DNA of 64,000 bases from Parietichytrium sp. I65-24A (Eukaryota > Sar > Bigyra > Thraustochytrida > Thraustochytriidae). The DNA lies in contig BLSF01000006.1 in the NCBI GenBank assembly GCA_012862575.1, positions 310,001 to 374,000 of the forward strand, read 5' to 3'. Positions 59,894 through 64,000 of the stretch are shown in pieces; position 1 is the stretch's first letter, and each line of letters begins with the position of its first letter. The notes under the pieces are model-generated. The model saw only the letters and a program-made list of their open reading frames with translations. It did no database searches and was not told the DNA's origin. A program made the position numbers and the translations under genes.

Positions 59894-61687
59894 ATGCGTG
59901 CCGCGCTAGCGATTGTAACTTGCGCGCTTGCAGGAGTCCGAGCTGATCTCATTCCTGGCGCCGTTTATATCTGTAAGTCGCATGACGAAAACTCTTGTAC
60001 ATTGGTCGAAGATGCACACGAGGATCGTCGTCTTCGCGAAGAACGCAAGCTCGACTTTACTTCGGGCGATGACGGCCTAACCGCCTCGGACCTGGTTGAC
60101 ATGCTGCTGAGCGACAGTGTTAAAGGAGAACTGGACATCTCAAACGCCAATATTGTGTGCGATGGGCGAGCGTATGGCGTCTTTGATGAGCTGTCAACGA
60201 GCCACAGCTTTTATCAAGTTGGACTAACTGGGAGTGGCATTGTGTTGTCAACTGGGAGCGCTTCAATCATCGAGTCGACGGTCAACTCAGAAGGCGGTTA
60301 CTCTGTCTCATACGGAACGAGTGCCGTCGATTCTGACGTCGCAGCATATTCGAGCCTGTCTCTCGGTGATTCCTGTATGATTACGTTCGGTTTGACCGTC
60401 AAAGCAACATCGGTATTCGATGAAATCGATGTTGACTTCCAGTACATTTTTGCCTCGGACGAATACAACGAGTATCTCGAATTTAACGACCTCGCAGTAC
60501 TTCTGGTTGATGATGAAACTGAAGGCACCTTTCGCAACATTGCCACCGTGAATGGCGACTTTGTCTCCGTCGGGAATGTCAACCTGGGGAAGAATTCTGA
60601 GTTTTACGTCAACAACGAAGGAAATACCGGCGCTATAAACACGGAGTTTGATGGACACACACTTCTCCTGAACACGGACGGCGTTGCCTTGACCAAATCT
60701 CGTCCAGTAACGTTCAAGCTTGCAATCGCTGATGCTTCGGATACAGTGTACGATTCGATTTTCGTCTTCAAGGCAAACACGCTTAGTGTTAAACACCCAA
60801 CCAGCGCGCCAACAGTTGCGCCAACCATTGCGCCAACAACAGCACCTTCTCTGGCTCCCACCACTTTTATGGACTGCACCGGAACCGCCATCCTCCTTGC
60901 TTTTGACCAATCTCAGAGCATCAACTCGAAAGAGTTCAAGGCTCAGCGCCTTGTTGTCGAAGACATGGTGGATGTGATGCCGATTGGAGGACAAAGCGGT
61001 GTGCAGGTTTCTATCGCTCGATTCGGCATTGCCGTTCAAGATTTAATTTCTGTGAGCCAAATGCAAACTGGCAGCGTAGAAGCCAATGTACGCGCGCAGC
61101 TCTCCACTTTCTTCGAAGCGTCGGAAGCGAGACAAAAGTACACTGACTTTACCAACCTTTTCGACTCAGAACATGGAGTTAAGCTCGCAGAGTCTGCGGA
61201 GCGTCCAAGCATAGTGATTATGTCTGATGGCCAGCCTTTCACCACCAAGTACAAGGGTGGCAAGAAGTCCGTCAAACTGGCTTGTAACGCTGCAAACGCG
61301 TTCAAAAACAGCTTCCCTAGTGTCAGCATTCTCTGTTTCCAGTCGACATCGAAATCCAAGGCAGCTTCGTTCTACAAGTGCGCTTGCGATGCTCGCTGGC
61401 TCGCGAACGACCCAAGGCAAACATCCTATTCCTCGCTCGCTGTCGCCACCGAAATGGTGCAGAACCAGATTTGCTCTCCGGTCTCACAGCAGGCAGATCC
61501 TTGTGACGCAGTCAATGCTCTAAAGCTCAACACAAAGAAAATGCGCGCCAAATGCCTGAAAGTGAGCAAGAACTACCGCGGTCTCGACAACGACGCGAAC
61601 GCAGCCTTCCAGTCGGAATTGCGGAAGCAGTGTTACTGGAAGAGCAAATGCCGCGTCTATGAAAGGTACTCTTCGCTCTACTACTGA
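59894..61687 (+). CDS. Secreted protein: choice-of-anchor-L domain, Pro-Thr linker, von Willebrand A domain
   Basis: 597 residues from the ATG at 59894, which opens a signal peptide (MRAALAIVTCALAGVRAD); the upstream in-frame GTG is not used. About 60-297 match the choice-of-anchor-L domain: NIVCDGRAYGVFDE, IVLSTGSASIIE, YIFASDEYNEYLEFNDLAVL, DGHTLLLNTDG and VYDSIFVFKA. A linker HPTSAPTVAPTIAPTTAPSL comes next, then a vWA domain from about 329 with MIDAS residues in DQSQS (338-342) and IVIMSDGQPF. A Cys-rich end (DPCDAV, KCLKVSKNY, QCYWKSKC) closes it, with no membrane or GPI signal. The domain pair suggests a secreted or wall-bound adhesin. Choice-of-anchor-L is mainly bacterial; PT-rich linkers are common in stramenopiles. 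Confidence 0.87.
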   Translation: MRAALAIVTCALAGVRADLIPGAVYICKSHDENSCTLVEDAHEDRRLREERKLDFTSGDDGLTASDLVDMLLSDSVKGELDISNANIVCDGRAYGVFDELSTSHSFYQVGLTGSGIVLSTGSASIIESTVNSEGGYSVSYGTSAVDSDVAAYSSLSLGDSCMITFGLTVKATSVFDEIDVDFQYIFASDEYNEYLEFNDLAVLLVDDETEGTFRNIATVNGDFVSVGNVNLGKNSEFYVNNEGNTGAINTEFDGHTLLLNTDGVALTKSRPVTFKLAIADASDTVYDSIFVFKANTLSVKHPTSAPTVAPTIAPTTAPSLAPTTFMDCTGTAILLAFDQSQSINSKEFKAQRLVVEDMVDVMPIGGQSGVQVSIARFGIAVQDLISVSQMQTGSVEANVRAQLSTFFEASEARQKYTDFTNLFDSEHGVKLAESAERPSIVIMSDGQPFTTKYKGGKKSVKLACNAANAFKNSFPSVSILCFQSTSKSKAASFYKCACDARWLANDPRQTSYSSLAVATEMVQNQICSPVSQQADPCDAVNALKLNTKKMRAKCLKVSKNYRGLDNDANAAFQSELRKQCYWKSKCRVYERYSSLYY

Positions 61688-62480
61688 TTGTTTCCGCACA
61701 ATCCCTTACATGCTACATCCACGCCAACCAGGTACTCGCACACGCAACACAAAACACAAGTAACACAAGACATTTCAGACTGACAAAAAAAGAAAAGAAA
61801 AACCCTTTTCCAATGCAGAGTAAGCTTATCAGTTTTCTGAATTCTGGTAAATCCGCGCCGCTCGTCGTTTCTCTCTAACGAATATTACCGAACTGCGCCA
61901 AGCCTGTAACGCCTGTGACTCCTGTGACACACTTTTTTAAGCCTTAAAACTCGTCGACTAATTTTGATGTACTCGCAGTACTCGCACACCAGCGTCAAGT
62001 CTTTTGAAAGCGCCAAGGCGAGACCGTCCAACCTCTCTCGCGTTTCTGACAAAAACACAAGAACGCCTTCTCTTCCTCCCGCCCGCCCGCCCGCGCCTCG
62101 CATCGTCTCACCAGTCTCACCCCCACATCCCCAAACCAAACACACTATGATGATCATGATCAAACCAAAACCCAACAAACCAAAACATCAAACACCCCCA
62201 ATCCTGTATCCCTGCGCCCCCTTTCCCTACCCACCCACTACTCTATTCACTAGCACCCGCCTGGGTGGCCATGCTTGCATGCTTCCATATCTTACATGAG
62301 ACAGACATGCACAGACCAAACCACAGAGGAAGCATCCAGAAGAAGAAGAAGAAGAAGAAACAAGGAAGAGAAAGCGCCGGTACACACCCGCAGTTGCAGG
62401 TGTGGGGAAGGAGAAAGAAGGAAGAAGAAAGGGGAAAGGAGAAAGGAGAAAGGAGAAAGGAAGGAGGGGCCAAGGGCAAG
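61688..62480. other. Intergenic spacer with purine-rich leader
   Basis: 3' flank of the secreted protein and 5' leader of the LYR gene. A word TGTACTCGCAGTACTCGCA (about 61969) weakly recalls the palindromic motif. From about 62325 to 62466 the plus strand is nearly all purine (AGA and GGAGAAA repeats). Frames through it are low-complexity and not counted as coding. Confidence 0.5.
62410..62466 (+). repeat. GGAGAAA-type purine tandem repeat
   Basis: Repeated GGAGAAAGGAGAAA and GAAGGAAGAAG units just before the LYRM7 ATG. Confidence 0.8.
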
Positions 62481-62846
62481 ATGAGCTCGGGAGCAGCGGT
62501 GGGCGCGTACCGGCGACTGCTGCGGGCGTCTCGGACGCTGTTCCAGGGAGACGTGGAAGCGTTGGCAGCGAGCAGATTGGAGCTGCGAAAGCATTTCGAC
62601 GCTGGGCGCGGCGAGACGGACGCGAGCAACATCGCCCGCATGCTCAAGGATGCGGAGGAAGTGGAAGACATGATGAGGACCAGCTTGGTGCAAGGCAAGC
62701 TCAACCAGAGGGGGAACTACGAAGTGGAGCTCAAGCCCGTGCCTAGCAAGGAAGGGTCAACGTGCCCACCAAAGTTTGAGCCGACGCCAGTGGACCTCCG
62801 CGAGATTGAGGAGATTGAGAAACTCCGCAAGCCATCGAAAAAGTAG
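62481..62846 (+). CDS. LYRM7: LYR-motif complex III assembly factor, LYRM7/MZM1 type
   Basis: 121 residues from the ATG at 62481; the frame is open upstream but only through purine-repeat codons. AYRRLLRASRTLFQGDVEAL holds the LYR-type motif (YRRLLR) and the phenylalanine that follows it in this superfamily. Further marks are LELRKHFDAGRGETDASNIA and VEDMMRTSLVQGKLNQRGNY. MZM1/LYRM7 is a mitochondrial matrix chaperone that holds the Rieske iron-sulfur protein before BCS1 inserts it into complex III. Length matches the family. The C-terminal 40 residues are charged. No classical presequence; other members also lack a strong one. Convergent with PAN3, 287 bases apart. Confidence 0.83.
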   Translation: MSSGAAVGAYRRLLRASRTLFQGDVEALAASRLELRKHFDAGRGETDASNIARMLKDAEEVEDMMRTSLVQGKLNQRGNYEVELKPVPSKEGSTCPPKFEPTPVDLREIEEIEKLRKPSKK

Positions 62847-63133
62847 AATAGAACTTTCGATGGAACAGCGTTTGTGTTGCGATAGTATATGTATGAAGTG
62901 AGAATCTCACTGGAGCGGGAGTAGGCCGTCACTTGGCGGCAGTTCTGCGGATGGGCTTGTTTCTCAGCAGAAGGAAAAGCGGGGCTTGCTTGAAATGATT
63001 TCTTTTTTTTTGACTTTTTTACTTTGAGGGTGCTTCCACTTTTTTCGTTTTGGCTATTCTTGCCATAAAGGCACCTTGAACTCCCTTCGCCCCTGCGCGC
63101 GCCACTCATCCAGGCGGCCTTCACCGACCTGGC

Positions 63134-64000
63134 CTAGTACGGCGGGGCCTGGAGCATGTTGTACACATCATCATACTGGTAAGAATTTGCGGCGTAAGGG
63201 TTGACCGACATGCCCTGTGGAGGAACGCCTCCATATGCCACCGGTGCTCCCATGCCCATTCCGCCTTGCATCCCATGAAGACTGTGTGGGTGCGCGAGCG
63301 CACTTGGGTGTGACAATTGGGCATGTGCTGGCCTCAGAACCCGATTGGGATTCGCTCGCTTCTCTTGGTAATACTGTGAGGATCGATGCCCCTCCAAGAG
63401 CTCGCGGAAGGCGTCCTCCAAGCACTTTCTGACATCTGCAAAAGTCACCACCAAGATTGATCGCCCATCGCGGCTCGTAAGCAGGATTTTCTCTTGGGCC
63501 CCAATGTCAAGCTTGTTTAGACAGGTCAGAATATGACCAATGTCGAGCCACGGCTGCCCTGTCTCATCGGTTTGATGAAAGACGTAGTCGCGGAACAACT
63601 TAAGAATGTACCTGTCTCCGGTCTCGGCCCACGAAGCGTTCTCAGACTTGCCATACTCTGGTCTCTCATTCACCAAGTTCAATTTCACGAGAAGTCGATT
63701 AATTCGGCTTGACTCTAATTGCCTTCCCAAGTGCTCTTCCAAGGCATCCGCATGGCTATACAATTCGTCCATTTCGTTCAAGAGGCCACGTGAGCAAAAC
63801 CCGAGGGCATCATACACTGAGCACGGCCTCTGAAAAGGTACCATCACGAGCATGCACAATTCTTTTGAGTAGTGACTCGAAATAAACTCGACCGAGTCTT
63901 TTGGATTTCGAAGCGCAGCCGGAGACATGCAACAGAGCACCTGCATCACCCTTGCGAGCCCAAGCACATCCTCCCTCATGTGCGCTTCCTCAGTAGACGA
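63134..64000 (-). CDS. PAN3: PAN2-PAN3 deadenylation complex subunit PAN3, C-terminal half (5' end outside window)
   Basis: The minus frame is open from the window edge to the TAG at 63134, 288 residues. It covers the end of the pseudokinase, the coiled coil and the knob domain: FISSHYSKELCMLVMVPFQR, then ASWAETGDRYILKLFRDYVF, HQTDETGQPWLDIGHILTCL, NKLDIGAQEKILLTSRDGRS and VTFADVRKCLEDAF are the conserved knob blocks. PAN3 dimers recruit PAN2 nuclease to poly(A) tails and to GW182/Ago factors. The last 75 residues are Gly/Met/Pro/Tyr-rich (MQGGMGMGAPVAYGG to MLQAPPY) and beyond the usual knob. The N-terminal zinc finger and PAM2 region are not in the window. Confidence 0.92.
   Translation of the reverse strand, partial: SSTEEAHMREDVLGLARVMQVLCCMSPAALRNPKDSVEFISSHYSKELCMLVMVPFQRPCSVYDALGFCSRGLLNEMDELYSHADALEEHLGRQLESSRINRLLVKLNLVNERPEYGKSENASWAETGDRYILKLFRDYVFHQTDETGQPWLDIGHILTCLNKLDIGAQEKILLTSRDGRSILVVTFADVRKCLEDAFRELLEGHRSSQYYQEKRANPNRVLRPAHAQLSHPSALAHPHSLHGMQGGMGMGAPVAYGGVPPQGMSVNPYAANSYQYDDVYNMLQAPPY

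Noticed and set aside
62265-62480. N-terminal extension of the LYR protein
   Set aside because: It is low-complexity Lys/Arg/Glu encoded by a purine repeat; the family start aligns with the ATG at 62481.

Overview
This is a nuclear contig from an intron-poor, flagellum-bearing eukaryotic microbe. Evidence: long single-exon genes, a few short GT-AG introns (89 to 122 bases) all with a GTAAGT donor, AATAAA signals, mitochondrial presequences, SRP9, PAN3, an F-box helicase and a ciliary dynein-2 intermediate chain. The secreted protein with a Pro-Thr repeat linker, the mixed gene set and the long intergenic spaces fit a heterotrophic stramenopile such as a thraustochytrid. That placement is inference from style, not proof. 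All three stop codons are used as stops. One assembly gap (Ns, 53231-54071) interrupts the window.

Layout. 1-6866 (all minus): the 5' part of an O-fucosyltransferase-like type II membrane protein, a two-exon SLC35F5-like transporter, and an FBH1-type F-box DNA helicase with an added HIRAN domain. 8803-23464: an RBR-like RING protein, a bacterial-type phosphoserine aminotransferase, a membrane-anchored MoaE and a 2583-residue coiled-coil protein. 23624-37133: RIB7 reductase, an unknown 758-residue anchored protein, a membrane-tethered TKL kinase, a uronate-isomerase-like protein, adenosine kinase and thymidine phosphorylase. 37134-46651: mostly gene-poor, with one acidic-tailed protein. 46652-52533: glucose-6-phosphate 1-epimerase, SRP9, a PA-TM-RING ligase and a polytopic membrane protein. 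52869-54795: the C-terminal part of a Fanzor (eukaryotic TnpB-like, OMEGA) nuclease running into the gap, then an unassigned coding-like fragment. 55308-64000: DYNC2I2/WDR34, a small ubiquitin-like protein, a secreted choice-of-anchor-L plus vWA protein, the LYR protein LYRM7/MZM1 and the C-terminal half of PAN3.

Genes mostly alternate strand, giving divergent upstream spaces of 0.5-2 kb and convergent gene ends 90-720 bases apart. There are no operons; functional links are loose, such as adenosine kinase beside thymidine phosphorylase in nucleoside salvage.

The most striking non-gene signal is a 17-base near-palindrome, GTACTSACWGTSAGTAC. I find it eight times, always between genes and mostly in divergent upstream regions. 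The other main discoveries are the Fanzor C-terminus at the gap, an SRP9 gene whose start codon appears to be assembled across an intron, and several unusual domain architectures. I recognised no retrovirus-like or capsid-bearing element.
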